Source: Spirosoma sp. 48-14
Lineage (GTDB): Bacteria; Bacteroidota; Bacteroidia; Cytophagales; Spirosomataceae
Direction: 5' to 3'
DNA length: 64,000 nt
NCBI RefSeq assembly: GCF_001898575.1
Contig: NZ_MKUD01000029.1
Coordinates: forward strand, 1 to 64,000
Under the pieces are notes generated by a model, which worked only from the letters and a program-made list of their open reading frames with translations, was not told the DNA's origin and searched no databases. The translations under genes were made by a program, and so were the position numbers. Below, piece by piece: positions 16,426-26,110 of the stretch; the first letter of the stretch is position 1; the number at the start of each line of letters is the position of its first letter.

Positions 16426-16430
16426 GTAGG

Positions 16431-16522
16431 TCATTTTTGATGTAAAAATAAAAATAAAACATCATCTATGATATAAATAATCATCTTTGATGTATTTTTG
16501 TAGAGTAAATATCATAAATGAT
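16431..16522. promoter_or_regulatory. Divergent promoter region with repeated MarR-type operators
   Basis: Three copies of the palindrome ATCAT-N2-ATGAT or close variants lie at 16461-16472 (ATCATCTATGAT), 16480-16491 (ATCATCTTTGAT) and 16511-16522 (ATCATAAATGAT). A weaker half copy lies at 16431-16443, next to the regulator start. Repeats between divergent genes are expected binding sites for the MarR-type regulator. Confidence 0.65.
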
Positions 16523-16528
16523 GTAATT

Positions 16529-16894
16529 ATGGACGATGTACAAGTAAAAGGATTGACCGGAGTGATCATGTCATCACCTGAACCGGATCGGTTAGCAAAA
16601 TTTTATCGCGAAAAATTAGGTATTCCTCTAGAGTTGAACCGGCATGGTTACATGCCTGAACATTGGGAATGTGACTACAACGGCATTCATTATGCGGTAC
16701 TCAAGCAAAAGGTGCATGGGCAATCGAATGTCAACACGGTTTTATCGTTTGCAGTCGATGATATTGAGCGCTTTGTGACCAGACACAACATTGAATTAAT
16801 TCATCCAATTATGGATCTGGGGGAAGGAGCTTACATCGCCAGCTTCAAAGATCCTGATGGCAACATTTTACGCTTTTGGATGGATAAGAACTAA
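16529..16894 (+). CDS. VOC-superfamily (glyoxalase/bleomycin-resistance-like) protein
   Basis: 121 aa from the ATG at 16529, which follows the operator repeats; the frame opens upstream but that part overlaps the operators. Two beta-alpha-beta-beta-beta modules are visible: SSPEPDRLAKFYREKLGIPL opens the first, and VDDIERFVTRH to FKDPDGNILRFWMD closes the second. Likely metal ligands are a histidine (HYAVLKQ) and the terminal region near DPDGN. The substrate is unknown; the divergent MarR regulator suggests a response to a small toxic or electrophilic compound. Confidence 0.85.
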   Translation: MDDVQVKGLTGVIMSSPEPDRLAKFYREKLGIPLELNRHGYMPEHWECDYNGIHYAVLKQKVHGQSNVNTVLSFAVDDIERFVTRHNIELIHPIMDLGEGAYIASFKDPDGNILRFWMDKN

Positions 16895-16910
16895 CAAAAA
16901 AGAGTAAAAT

Positions 16911-16936
16911 AAAGACGATGGATAACTATCGTCTTT
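16911..16936 (+). terminator. Weak terminator-like hairpin
   Basis: AAAGACGAT/ATCGTCTTT with an 8 nt loop just after the VOC gene; no T-tract follows. Confidence 0.4.
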
Positions 16937-16969
16937 ACAAACCTATAGTTATGGATGATACTCCTTGAG

Positions 16970-18186
16970 TACTCTACCCTGCTAAAATAGCTGTCTGATT
17001 TTGAGCGATTTGACGCTTTAGCCAGTTGAAAAGCCGTTTCAGTAAGGGCCAACCAGTAGCAGGGTTGCTGACTGACTCCCGCAAGATAGTTCGGATTTGA
17101 TTTAACCCATATCGAGCAAAGCTAGTGGATTTGTAGCCGTGATTCTTAGTTTTAATCGATTGTACTTTCTGATGATAGTACAGCCCAAAGCTAGCACAAA
17201 AAGCATAGGCCAAACTTACCAAAGCGACTAACTTACTCAGTTTGGTCAAACTACGAAGATGGGTCGACTCCAAGTCAAAACCACGTCCTTTAAGATTCTG
17301 AAAAAAGGTTTCGATACACCACCTCTTTCGATACAGTTGGGCTAAAAACTCCGCCTTGACACTCCCAAATACATACAAATATTCGTCTTCATCCAGCCGC
17401 TTCACCCAAGCGTTTCCCCAACATCCATCGACCAAACAATCCGAAAAGATCCGGCTTGCCCCAAGGCTCAATTTTAGGTCTGTAAGTAAAAAGGTCTCTC
17501 CCTTACTGCTAGTGATCGAGTGGTGTTTAGGAAAACGCATTACAAAATTTAGGTTGTTGTCTTTTAGGTATTTAATCCATTTATTACCCACAAACTCCCG
17601 GTCGCCCACCACCAATCCAACGCGTTTTTTATCAACAATCGTAAAGCACTTATCTAACAAATCAATCCGATCCTGACTACTGGAATTTCCACTTTTATTA
17701 TCCAGCAGCTCCCAGTAGAGGGGCAGTTGTAGATCCCCATAGCCGACCAGCACCATCAGCATATTGACTTGACATTTGCCGAACCGGGACGCCGGAGCGT
17801 TCCCATTCGGTGCGATCAATCGTTAAACGAAGTTTTGTTTTTTGGGGCAGTAAACTCATCATGAGTTGGGCTACGACGTTAAAATTCAGGGTAACGTCTC
17901 GAAAAAAGTCCTCGATACGGTTCTGGTTGGAGGCAATTTTAGCCTCATCATTAAGCACCGTCGCTAATTCGTTAAATTGTACTTTTCGTGTTTGAATCAG
18001 AGCAGTAATAAATAGGGCGACGAACGTTTTTCGCGCTAAATTGTCAACGATTGGTGCCGAATAGAGAATAGACGTAATTTCGCCTTTGAGGCTGTGCTTC
18101 ATGGGGAATTGGTCGTATTTGGAGCGTGAGAACTACAAATATCCAATTCCCTTCTTATTGTTGACCTATTTTAGCAGGGTAGAGTG
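16970..18186 (-). mobile_element. IS4-family insertion sequence, 1217 bp
   Basis: The ends are inverted repeats of 21 bp differing only at the outermost base: TACTCTACCCTGCTAAAATAG at 16970-16990, and its complement at 18166-18186. A perfect 9 bp target duplication, CTCCTTGAG, flanks the element (16961-16969 and 18187-18195). Length, repeat size and duplication size fit the IS4 family. The perfect duplication shows it moved here as a unit, probably recently, yet its transposase is frameshifted. Confidence 0.92.
16974..18102 (-). pseudogene. IS4-family DDE transposase, frameshifted
   Basis: The N-terminal part (from 18102) contains the first catalytic Asp in KLRLTIDRTEWE. The C-terminal part, in another frame, resumes at FGKCQVNMLMVL and carries the second Asp (VVGDREFVG) and the YREK-type Glu motif (YRKRWCIETFFQNLKGRG). 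The frames change at a GC-rich 19 nt stretch, 17784-17802, between the TGG of TEW and the TTC of FGK. In relatives FGK follows TEW almost directly, so this stretch looks inserted. It is itself nearly palindromic (GGGAACGC/GCGTCCC). A functional enzyme would need frameshifting; I treat it as inactive. Confidence 0.85.
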
Positions 18187-18195
18187 CTCCTTGAG

Positions 18196-18609
18196 GTACG
18201 ACAACAGACTAATTGTTGGAATCTATAAATATAGTGTTTGGCTCCGATCGTTTCCGCCGGTTACAATAAAACCACTTCCGCATAAGTCTACCTTGTATGG
18301 AGCATTGATAAAAGCGAATTGACCTTTTCCATTTTTTAATAGATCTAAAAAAAGAAAATTGATCGATTTCACGGTTATTCAGCAGTATCATTTGGAATAG
18401 AAAAAAACATGTAGCTGTTTTGTGAAACCTATTAATTCAATAGACTATAAGTGCTAATAGTCTATCTACAACCCGGATTAATAGGAGAATAAAGAATAAA
18501 CAACCAGCACACACGCATGACGAATACGATGAAGGCCATATAGTGATTAGTTCAGTATATGTACGGCATTGTAGTTCATGCATGAAAAATACAATTAAAC
18601 GTAAGTAGA
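18196..18609. other. Intergenic region, about 410 bp
   Basis: AT-rich, with no convincing gene or repeat. It presumably holds the promoter of the TonB-dependent receptor at 18610; I could not place boxes with confidence. Confidence 0.5.
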
Positions 18610-21177
18610 ATGTATAGACTTTTAAAATCCACTTTCTCGATAGGGTTAGTTCTTTTTTCCCTTCTTGTTTCCGCACAAAATGCTCCTGTAATCAATTCAA
18701 CAGTAACCGGAAAGATTATTGACGCTCGCACAAAAGAAGCACTGATTGGAGCCACAGTAACCATTAAAGGAACAACGAACGGTAATGCAACCGATCAGGA
18801 TGGGCAGTTTAAACTGCTTACTGGTCAGAAACTCCCATTTACAGTTGTCGTATCATTCCTGGGGTATCAAACCAAGGAAGTTATCGTCAGCGATAATAAT
18901 ACAGAAATTCAGCTGGAGGAGGGTACCAATCAGTTAGCTGATGTCGTGATTACTTCCCGACGACGCCAGGAGTCAGCGCAGGAGGTTCCCATTCCGATCT
19001 CGATCGTAGGAGGGACCCGGGCCGAAGATGCTGGTGCTTTCAATGTGAATCGACTGAAGGAATTAGTACCAACCGTACAGTTGTATGCGTCAAACGCTCG
19101 GAATACGACGCTGAATATTCGCGGATTAGGCTCAACGTTTGGCCTGACGAACGATGGTATCGACCCGGGTGTGGGCTTTTATGTCGATGGAGTATACTAC
19201 GCACGCCCGGCTGCTACCGCGCTCGACTTTATTGATATTGAGCAGGTTGAGGTATTAAGAGGGCCTCAGGGAACCTTATACGGTAAGAACACAACGGCGG
19301 GTGCCTTCAACATTACGACACGGCAGGCTAGTTTTGTGCCCAGCGGAAGTTTTGAATTAAGCTACGGCAATTACGGATTCATTCAGGCAAAGGGCTCTCT
19401 AACAGGTCCGTTGAGCAAGAAGCTGGCGGCAAGGGTGTCGTTTACGGGTACGCAGCGGGACGGTCTGTTCTACAATGTACACACCCAGCAAAATATCAAT
19501 GACATCAACAATATTGGTTTCCGTGGTCAACTGCTGTATACGCCTTCCGATAATGTAAAAATTACCCTGATCGGTGATGCATCTACACAAAAACCAAATG
19601 GCTACGGCTGGCCAGTAGCAGGTGTGGTGCCAACAAAACGGGCGGCTTATCGCCAGTTTAATGCCATTATTGCCGATTTAAATTATAAGCTACCTTATTC
19701 GAGCGCCTTTGAACGCATTGTCGATCTGGATACTCCTTCCAAGGCGGATAATAAGCTGGGTGGCATATCGCTTAACGCTGATATAAAAATCGGAAACGGT
19801 ACACTAACCTCTACGACGGCATGGCGTCACTGGCGGTGGACTCCTCTGAACGACCGCGATTACATCGGTTTACCGGTCTTTACCATTTCCTCGGGTAATT
19901 CCATCCATGATCAGTGGTCGCAGGAGATACGGTATGCCGGTAAGGTATCGTCGAAAGTGAGTGGTGTGATTGGATTTTTCGGCCTTTGGCAGGATCTGAA
20001 ATCCGATCCTGTGCAGACTGAAGAAGCGGGTTCAGCCCAGTGGCGTTTTGCTCAAAGCTCTACTAGCGCACTCTGGAAAACCCCAGGTTTGTTCGATAAT
20101 TTTGGTATTCGCACCACGAACCGGATTCAAAGCACAGGCTTAGCCGTTTTTGGTCAACTTGACTGGGCCATTACCGACAATCTTCACGTTTTACCGGGTA
20201 TTCGCTACAACTACGATAAGAAAGTTGCCAATTATAAGCGGGAAACGTACGGCGGATTGCAAACGACAGATCCTGCGCTTCTTGCCTTAAAGAATGCAGT
20301 TTATACCAATCAGGCGTTTGATACGGATGTATCGGAGGGCAATTTCTCTGGACAGGTTACCCTGCAATATAAAGTCGGTAATGCGGTGAATGCATTCGGA
20401 ACGTATGCGATAAGCTATAAACCGGTTGGGATCAATATCGGCGGACTACCAACGGCCAATGGGCAGGTATTACTCGATCTGGCTAAAGTAAAACCTGAGT
20501 CTGTCAATCACATAGAATTTGGTTTAAAGACCAAGCCGTCGCCAAATTCTACGCTGAATCTTGTCTTTTATGATACTGAAATCAAAGACTATCAAACGCA
20601 GGTCCAAACCCCTGAACCAGGCGTGAATAGAGGGTATCTGGCTAATGCGGAGAAGGTTCGGGTGATAGGCGTTGAGCTGGATGGAAACGTGCGGGTGGGC
20701 AATCATTTAACGCTCAACACGGCACTGGCTTATACCGATGGTATTTACGTATCGTTCAAGAATGCGCCTGTACCGCTGGAAGAAACAGGAGGTGAGCAGG
20801 CCTTCAAGGATGTTTCGGGCGGGGTTCTGCCCGGTATTTCTAAATGGTCGGGTTCATTAGGGGGCGAGGCAACGGCACGAGGAGAGTTGTTCAACCTGAA
20901 AGGCAATTATTTCTTTGGCGTTGATGCGTTCTATCGGTCATCGTTTTCATCAAGCCCTTCGCCTTCCCAGTATTTAAATATTGACGGATATAGCTTGGTC
21001 AATAGCCGACTTGGGTTCCGGGCATCGACAGGGGTTTCGGTATTCATATGGGGTAGAAACCTCTTCAATACCAACTACTACGAGCAGTTGTTAGCGGCTC
21101 CCGGAAGTGCTGGCCATTATGCAGGTATTGTGGGGGATCCCAGAACGTATGGTATAACGTTCCGCTATACGTTCTAA
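18610..21177 (+). CDS. TonB-dependent receptor
   Basis: 855 aa outer-membrane receptor. Signal peptide (LKSTFSIGLVLFSLLVSAQN), then a CarboxypepD_reg-like domain (about 30-112, TGKIIDARTKEALIGATV and FLGYQTKEVIV), a plug (about 115-240, with VEVLRGPQGTLYGKNTTAG), and a 22-strand barrel ending in the aromatic TFRYTF. The plug motif LRGPQGTLYGKN is that of siderophore/vitamin-type receptors rather than SusC. No SusD partner follows. The substrate, probably an iron complex or other scarce ligand, is not identifiable. Confidence 0.92.
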   Translation: MYRLLKSTFSIGLVLFSLLVSAQNAPVINSTVTGKIIDARTKEALIGATVTIKGTTNGNATDQDGQFKLLTGQKLPFTVVVSFLGYQTKEVIVSDNNTEIQLEEGTNQLADVVITSRRRQESAQEVPIPISIVGGTRAEDAGAFNVNRLKELVPTVQLYASNARNTTLNIRGLGSTFGLTNDGIDPGVGFYVDGVYYARPAATALDFIDIEQVEVLRGPQGTLYGKNTTAGAFNITTRQASFVPSGSFELSYGNYGFIQAKGSLTGPLSKKLAARVSFTGTQRDGLFYNVHTQQNINDINNIGFRGQLLYTPSDNVKITLIGDASTQKPNGYGWPVAGVVPTKRAAYRQFNAIIADLNYKLPYSSAFERIVDLDTPSKADNKLGGISLNADIKIGNGTLTSTTAWRHWRWTPLNDRDYIGLPVFTISSGNSIHDQWSQEIRYAGKVSSKVSGVIGFFGLWQDLKSDPVQTEEAGSAQWRFAQSSTSALWKTPGLFDNFGIRTTNRIQSTGLAVFGQLDWAITDNLHVLPGIRYNYDKKVANYKRETYGGLQTTDPALLALKNAVYTNQAFDTDVSEGNFSGQVTLQYKVGNAVNAFGTYAISYKPVGINIGGLPTANGQVLLDLAKVKPESVNHIEFGLKTKPSPNSTLNLVFYDTEIKDYQTQVQTPEPGVNRGYLANAEKVRVIGVELDGNVRVGNHLTLNTALAYTDGIYVSFKNAPVPLEETGGEQAFKDVSGGVLPGISKWSGSLGGEATARGELFNLKGNYFFGVDAFYRSSFSSSPSPSQYLNIDGYSLVNSRLGFRASTGVSVFIWGRNLFNTNYYEQLLAAPGSAGHYAGIVGDPRTYGITFRYTF

Positions 21178-21250
21178 ACAGGTGAGTGTGCCTTTAATAA
21201 ACGTAGAGTTTATTATTTCGGCGACCAGAGCATAAATTTTTTCACTTTAG

Positions 21251-21293
21251 AGAAGCTGTTTGCGTTATGTATCAGATAACGCAAACAGCTTCT
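21251..21293 (+). terminator. Intrinsic terminator after the first TonB receptor
   Basis: 18 bp perfect stem (AGAAGCTGTTTGCGTTAT and its complement), 7 nt loop, followed by CTATTTTT. Confidence 0.9.
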
Positions 21294-21499
21294 CTATTTT
21301 TGTGATATTTGCGGTTACTTAAAGTTGTGTAAGTAATAACGTGTATGGGTTTGCGTAATGGATAAGGCATCATATAATTGATTTCGTAAAACAACGAACA
21401 AGGCTTAGAGTATCCAGAAACAAGTCATCATCAAACATCAATTCGTGTCAGTAGTTCGAACGTATATGATCAACTACTACTTCATCAAAACGGTAGCTT

Positions 21500-24361
21500 A
21501 TGAGACATCTCTTTCTTTTACTGGGATTTACGCTTCAGGGAATAGCTACGGCTTTTGCGCAGTTAAACCTTGCCGGTATCGTCACCGATGAAAAAGAGCA
21601 TCCCCTGGCAGGCGTAACCATCATTATTCAGGGAACCACCAATGGGACTACTTCGCAGGCCGATGGGCGATTTACGTTACAAACGACCAGCGAGTTACCA
21701 CTGATCATTACTGTATCGTCGATCGGGTATCAACGAAAAGAAGTGCAGGTTCGCGGGAGTAATTTCCGGCGGATTCAGGTAAAACTGATTGAAGAAACCG
21801 TGATTGCCGATGAATTGGTGCATGCAGCAAGCCGTGTTCCTGAAGATATTCAAAAGGCCTCCGTGACGATAGAACGACTCGACACGAAGTTGTTTAGTCA
21901 GTCCTCTGCTTTTAGCCCATTTGACGTGCTCCAGCATGTAAAAGGGGTTGATCTGATCACCCAAAGTCTGACCTTTAAATCCGTTAACGTACGTGGTTTC
22001 GGGTCGAACAACAATTCCCGGTTTGTGCAACTGAATGACGGTATGGATAATCGGTCGCCGGGTTTAGGCGTTGGATTCGGTGCTGTGGCGGGTATTCCAG
22101 ATTTAGACGTCGAGAGTATTGAACTGGTGCCGGGGGCTTCGTCGGCGCTTTACGGGCCAGATGCCGAACAGGGCCTTATGAGTACGAACAGTAAAAATCC
22201 GTTTACGTATCAGGGGCTAAGTGTTCAACTGAAAGGGGGCGTAAATAATGTTGGGAAGCCAGATTTTGGGCCGAAAGCCTTTGGTGATCTGGCGATTCGG
22301 TATGCCCGACAACTTGGTGATCGCTTTGCGTTTAAGGTGAATGTACAGCGGTTTATGGGGACCGACTTCATTGCCGATGACTACAGTGATCGACAGACGC
22401 GTTCCCGAACAGGGTTCTTTGCTACCGACCGCAATCGGGGGGGGATTGCTACAGGGGTAGGGTACATCCCAAACAATAATCCGGACAACAATTTTCAGTA
22501 TGATGGCGTAAACGTATATGGCGACGAGGTAAGTGGTAATGGCAGTGCCTATCTGTTCCCGTCGAACTACGCCAATGTATTGTTACAGAATAAGTTAGTA
22601 ACGCGTACGGGCTACACAGAATTAGAGTTGCTGGGCAACAATGGTAAAGTAGTCAATAACCGAGCGAATCTGTCCCTGCATTACAAACTTACCGACGATG
22701 TTGAAGCTTCGATCAGTTGGAACTATGGCAACGGAAATTTTATGCGCACGGCTAATTTTCGAGAGTATTTCCCGGATTACCAACGACACCAGATCAAGGC
22801 TGAAGTGCGTGGCGGAAGCTTTTTTCTCCGGGCGTACACGACCCAGCAGACGGCCGAAGCCTGGAACCTGGGCCAGACAGCGGTTGGTATCAACACGAGC
22901 TGGAAATCCCTCGCCCAATGGGCTACAGAGTTCGGCCAGGCTTATGTTGAGAATAAAGTGACGGTTGGTCAATCCCGACTAACGGCCGACCGAGGTCGTT
23001 TTCTGCCAGGTACAGATCGGTTCGATGTCGCACGCGATGCATTTGCAACAACCTATAACACCGATACAATTCCCGGTTATCGTGGCGCCAGAGGCACTCG
23101 TTTTCGCGACAATTCAGCCTTGTGGCACTACGAAGGCATGTATAATTTCAAGGAGCTAATTGGTGTAGCAGACATTGTTGTTGGGGCCAGTTTTCGTCAT
23201 TATGCGCTTAATACGGGTGGTACGTTGGTAGCCTTAAAGCCCGATAGTTCGGAATACACTATAAATGAGTACGGTGCATATATTCAGGCGTCCAAAGAAC
23301 TAGTGGTTGGTGAGAAGCTGGTGGTTAAACCTACCCTTGCTGTTCGGTATGATAAGAATCAGTATTTGGCAGGCGGTTTGTCGCCCCGTGCATCAGCAGT
23401 AGCCAGCCTTGGATCGCATAACTTCCGGGCCTCCTGGCAAATGGCCTTTCATAATCCGACGCCGGGTCAGTTGTTTTCGGTGCCAATAGCAGGGCGATCT
23501 AGCGAAGTTGGTGGATTAGCGTCTACTCTTGAAACGGCTGGATTACTGTCGAAACCGGCCTACCTGGAGAGCGATGTTGCCGATTTTGCGGCAGGCCGCA
23601 TTAACGAGGCTCAGCTTCAGGCCCGTGCATTTTCCCCTGGTAGTTTTAAAACAGAGAAATTAAGGACCTGGGAAATTGGCTATAAAACACTCATTAATAG
23701 TAAGATATCTATTGATGCTAACTACTTTCATAGCAAATACACCGACTTTATTACAGCCCAGAATGTTTACCCGCCAAACACCGGACAGATCGCTGATCTG
23801 AGTAAAGATGCCTATCGAATCGTACAAGTCAATGTAAATTCGCTTAGCGACATTATTGTAGATGGCTGGGGGGCAGGAATGGAATACACGCTGGGGCGGA
23901 ATTTTTTGTTGACGGGTAACTACGTCCATCAGGTGGGTTTAATTACGCTGCGCGATTCCCAGGGGAATCTGGTGAATGATAACGTGGGTGATCCAATAAT
24001 CAAACGTAAAATGAGTAAGCCTGAGGTCGCTCAGCGAGGGCGCAACTATTTCAACACGCCCGAAAACCGTTATACTGTCAGCCTGAGCAACCCCCATATC
24101 ACAGATCATGTAGGAGCTACACTGACCTATCGCTGGACAGACCGGGTATGGTGGGAGCAGGGGATTACTGCTGGAGATGTCTGGTTATCGGCCTGGTCAA
24201 GTCTGGATGCACAGGTATCTTATAAACTACCGACCTATAAAACTGTTGTTAAGCTGGGAGGAACCAATCTTCTGAACAAGTACTATGCCCAGGGCTATGG
24301 TTTAGCGCAAATTGGCGGTATGTATTACATAAGCCTGACGTTCGATGAATTGATGCGCTAA
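21500..24361 (+). CDS. TonB-dependent receptor
   Basis: 953 aa outer-membrane receptor. Signal peptide to about residue 20 (LLLGFTLQGIATAFAQ), CarboxypepD_reg-like domain (about 22-100, GIVTDEKEHPLAGVTIIIQG), plug with VRGFGSNNNSRFVQLNDGMD and VELVPGASSALYGPDAEQG-like sequence, then a beta-barrel ending KYYAQGYGLAQIGGMYYIS. It differs clearly from the receptor at 18610 and is not SusC-like. It stands alone between terminator-bounded regions; the ligand is unknown. Confidence 0.92.
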   Translation: MRHLFLLLGFTLQGIATAFAQLNLAGIVTDEKEHPLAGVTIIIQGTTNGTTSQADGRFTLQTTSELPLIITVSSIGYQRKEVQVRGSNFRRIQVKLIEETVIADELVHAASRVPEDIQKASVTIERLDTKLFSQSSAFSPFDVLQHVKGVDLITQSLTFKSVNVRGFGSNNNSRFVQLNDGMDNRSPGLGVGFGAVAGIPDLDVESIELVPGASSALYGPDAEQGLMSTNSKNPFTYQGLSVQLKGGVNNVGKPDFGPKAFGDLAIRYARQLGDRFAFKVNVQRFMGTDFIADDYSDRQTRSRTGFFATDRNRGGIATGVGYIPNNNPDNNFQYDGVNVYGDEVSGNGSAYLFPSNYANVLLQNKLVTRTGYTELELLGNNGKVVNNRANLSLHYKLTDDVEASISWNYGNGNFMRTANFREYFPDYQRHQIKAEVRGGSFFLRAYTTQQTAEAWNLGQTAVGINTSWKSLAQWATEFGQAYVENKVTVGQSRLTADRGRFLPGTDRFDVARDAFATTYNTDTIPGYRGARGTRFRDNSALWHYEGMYNFKELIGVADIVVGASFRHYALNTGGTLVALKPDSSEYTINEYGAYIQASKELVVGEKLVVKPTLAVRYDKNQYLAGGLSPRASAVASLGSHNFRASWQMAFHNPTPGQLFSVPIAGRSSEVGGLASTLETAGLLSKPAYLESDVADFAAGRINEAQLQARAFSPGSFKTEKLRTWEIGYKTLINSKISIDANYFHSKYTDFITAQNVYPPNTGQIADLSKDAYRIVQVNVNSLSDIIVDGWGAGMEYTLGRNFLLTGNYVHQVGLITLRDSQGNLVNDNVGDPIIKRKMSKPEVAQRGRNYFNTPENRYTVSLSNPHITDHVGATLTYRWTDRVWWEQGITAGDVWLSAWSSLDAQVSYKLPTYKTVVKLGGTNLLNKYYAQGYGLAQIGGMYYISLTFDELMR

Positions 24362-24602
24362 CGAATGAAAATCAGATTTTTAGGACGCTGAATCTACTTT
24401 GGCTAGACTTTAGAGCGATGTACATCATAATAATTTAGGCTCTACTACAATGACATACTCCTGTAAATTTGTGTCGAACGCCCGACTTTTAGGTGAGCGT
24501 TTGTGCCAACTTTACTTAGTTAAGTAGCCGATGATAGCTGGATATGCAAAGATTTGACAGGCTATGACGCCGTGAATAAATTGTACATAAACGATATTGA
24601 TA

Positions 24603-25616
24603 ATGAAAGCAGTAGGATTCAAAACGTCGCTTCCGATTACAGATGCAGCTAGTTTTATTGAGTTTGACACAGAAAAGCCAACACCCGAAGGCCGTCAGTT
24701 ACTGGTAAAAATCAAAGCCGTATCGGTAAACCCAGTAGACTTTAAAATCAGGCAGAATTCGGCAAAAGACACTGTACTCGAACAACCTAAAATTATTGGC
24801 TGGGATGCTGCGGGCGTAGTAGAAGCGGTTGGCGATGCTGTGAGTTTATTCAGCGTGGGCGATGAGGTATACTATGCCGGTGATATAACAAAACCAGGCA
24901 GTAACGCTGAGTTTCAACTCATCGATGAGCGTATTGTGGGCCGTAAACCTTATGGGTTATCGCCCGAAGCGGCTGCCGCCATTCCATTGACAGCTTTAAC
25001 AGCCTGGGAAATCCTTTTCGACCGAATGCGCCTTTCTATAGAGCGGGATCGAACGAAGACACTGCTGATTATTGGTGGGGCAGGGGGCGTAGGATCGATT
25101 GCCATTCAACTTGCTAAAAAACTACTGGGTTTGACTGTAATTGCTACCGCTTCGCGCCCTGAAACGATAGATTGGTGCAAAAAAATGGGCGCTGATATAA
25201 TCGTCAATCACCGAGACCTCGTAGCCGAAGTTCGGAATGCTGGCTTTCACTACGTAGACTACATTGTTGATTTTGTAGATGCAAATCTCTATTGGGATGC
25301 CATGGTTGAATTGATTAAGCCACAGGGCCACATTGCATCCATCACAGGTAGTTCCGTTCCAGTGTTGCTCAACAAGCTGAAAAACAAGAGCGTTAGCTTT
25401 TCCTGGGAGTTTATGTATACTCGCTCGACCTATCAGACCGATGACATGATTGAGCAGCACTTTATTCTTGGCCGAGTGGCTGACCTGCTGGATGAGAGTG
25501 TCCTGGAAACCACGCATACGCACACATTACATGGCCTGACAGCCGATAATTTCAAACAGGCCCATGCCCAGTTGGAATCAGGAAAAACGATTGGGAAATG
25601 GGTCATATCGTTTTGA
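24603..25616 (+). CDS. Zinc-type alcohol dehydrogenase / NADPH:quinone reductase family protein
   Basis: 337 aa from the ATG at 24603 (MKAVGFKTSLPITDAASFIE). Medium-chain dehydrogenase fold: a GroES-like N-terminal domain (VSVNPVDFKIRQ, GWDAAGVVEAVGDAV) and a Rossmann NAD(P) site at GGAGGVGSIAIQLAKK. The usual catalytic-zinc cysteine is absent, as in the zinc-binding-alcohol-dehydrogenase (ZADH)/quinone-oxidoreductase subgroup. The substrate is unknown; enones or quinones are usual. A strong terminator follows. Confidence 0.9.
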   Translation: MKAVGFKTSLPITDAASFIEFDTEKPTPEGRQLLVKIKAVSVNPVDFKIRQNSAKDTVLEQPKIIGWDAAGVVEAVGDAVSLFSVGDEVYYAGDITKPGSNAEFQLIDERIVGRKPYGLSPEAAAAIPLTALTAWEILFDRMRLSIERDRTKTLLIIGGAGGVGSIAIQLAKKLLGLTVIATASRPETIDWCKKMGADIIVNHRDLVAEVRNAGFHYVDYIVDFVDANLYWDAMVELIKPQGHIASITGSSVPVLLNKLKNKSVSFSWEFMYTRSTYQTDDMIEQHFILGRVADLLDESVLETTHTHTLHGLTADNFKQAHAQLESGKTIGKWVISF

Positions 25617-25646
25617 CGATAAGTACTCCATTGACTGATAAACTAT

Positions 25647-25681
25647 AAAAAAGCCCCACTCATTTCTGAGCGGGGCTTTTT
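25647..25681. terminator. Bidirectional intrinsic terminator
   Basis: AAAAAGCCCCACTC/GAGCGGGGCTTTTT hairpin with A and T flanks. It ends the dehydrogenase gene on the plus strand and probably was the original terminator of the rpoBC operon on the minus strand. Confidence 0.9.
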
Positions 25682-25697
25682 GTTATGCTATCAATGT

Positions 25698-25750
25698 TTA
25701 CACCGTTGCCCGTTTTTTGCTGCGGGCGAATTGATCGCGCGATTCAGTGA
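25698..25750 (-). repeat. 53 bp duplicate of the rpoC 3' end (left copy)
   Basis: Identical over 53 bp to 26510-26562, which are the last 16 codons of rpoC, its stop and two more bases. The left copy is detached from rpoC by the HepT/MntA insert. The flanking bases differ on both sides. Confidence 0.97.
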
Positions 25751-25753
25751 AAA

Positions 25754-26110
25754 CTATCGCGAGTGACCAGAATCTAATTGGTTGAGTAACTCATTAACTT
25801 CTACCTCTAGGGTAGGCAGGTGGTTAATAATAACACTCCAGATAATTGTATTATTGACTCCATCGTAGGCGTGAATTAGCAAGTTTCGGAGGCTAATGAT
25901 CTGCTGTAGGCTACTGATAGCAATCTTTGGTTCCATTTTCCGCACTTGATTGGCCGCTTCTCCAATAATACCTAGTGCCCTCTCTACGGCGTATTGAACG
26001 ATTAAATCAGTATCGTAGCTGGCAAAATCACGCGCATGCTGGAGAAAGCTATCAACATGATTGATTTGGATCGCTATATCCATCAGATATTTGCGAATAT
26101 CACGCTGCAT
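25754..26110 (-). CDS. hepT: HepT-like ribonuclease toxin (DUF86)
   Basis: 118 aa from the ATG at 26110 (MQRDIRKYLMDIAIQINHVD); the longer frame to 26146 lies within mntA. All-helical HEPN fold with the catalytic RX4HXY motif, R75 to H80-A-Y82 in RNLLIHAYD. In the family this RNase is neutralised by a nucleotidyltransferase antitoxin that AMPylates the tyrosine. The start overlaps the end of mntA by 11 bp, so the pair is translationally coupled. The stop lies 3 bp from the duplicated rpoC end. Confidence 0.88.
   Translation of the reverse strand: MQRDIRKYLMDIAIQINHVDSFLQHARDFASYDTDLIVQYAVERALGIIGEAANQVRKMEPKIAISSLQQIISLRNLLIHAYDGVNNTIIWSVIINHLPTLEVEVNELLNQLDSGHSR

Noticed and set aside
17784..17802. 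Programmed ribosomal frameshift in the IS4 transposase
   Set aside because: There is no slippery heptamer, and the break coincides with a 19 nt GC-rich stretch absent from the expected protein. IS4 elements usually encode the transposase in one frame, so an insertion is simpler.
18610..24361. SusCD-type glycan uptake locus
   Set aside because: Neither receptor has the SusC-type plug signature and no SusD gene or glycoside hydrolase is adjacent.
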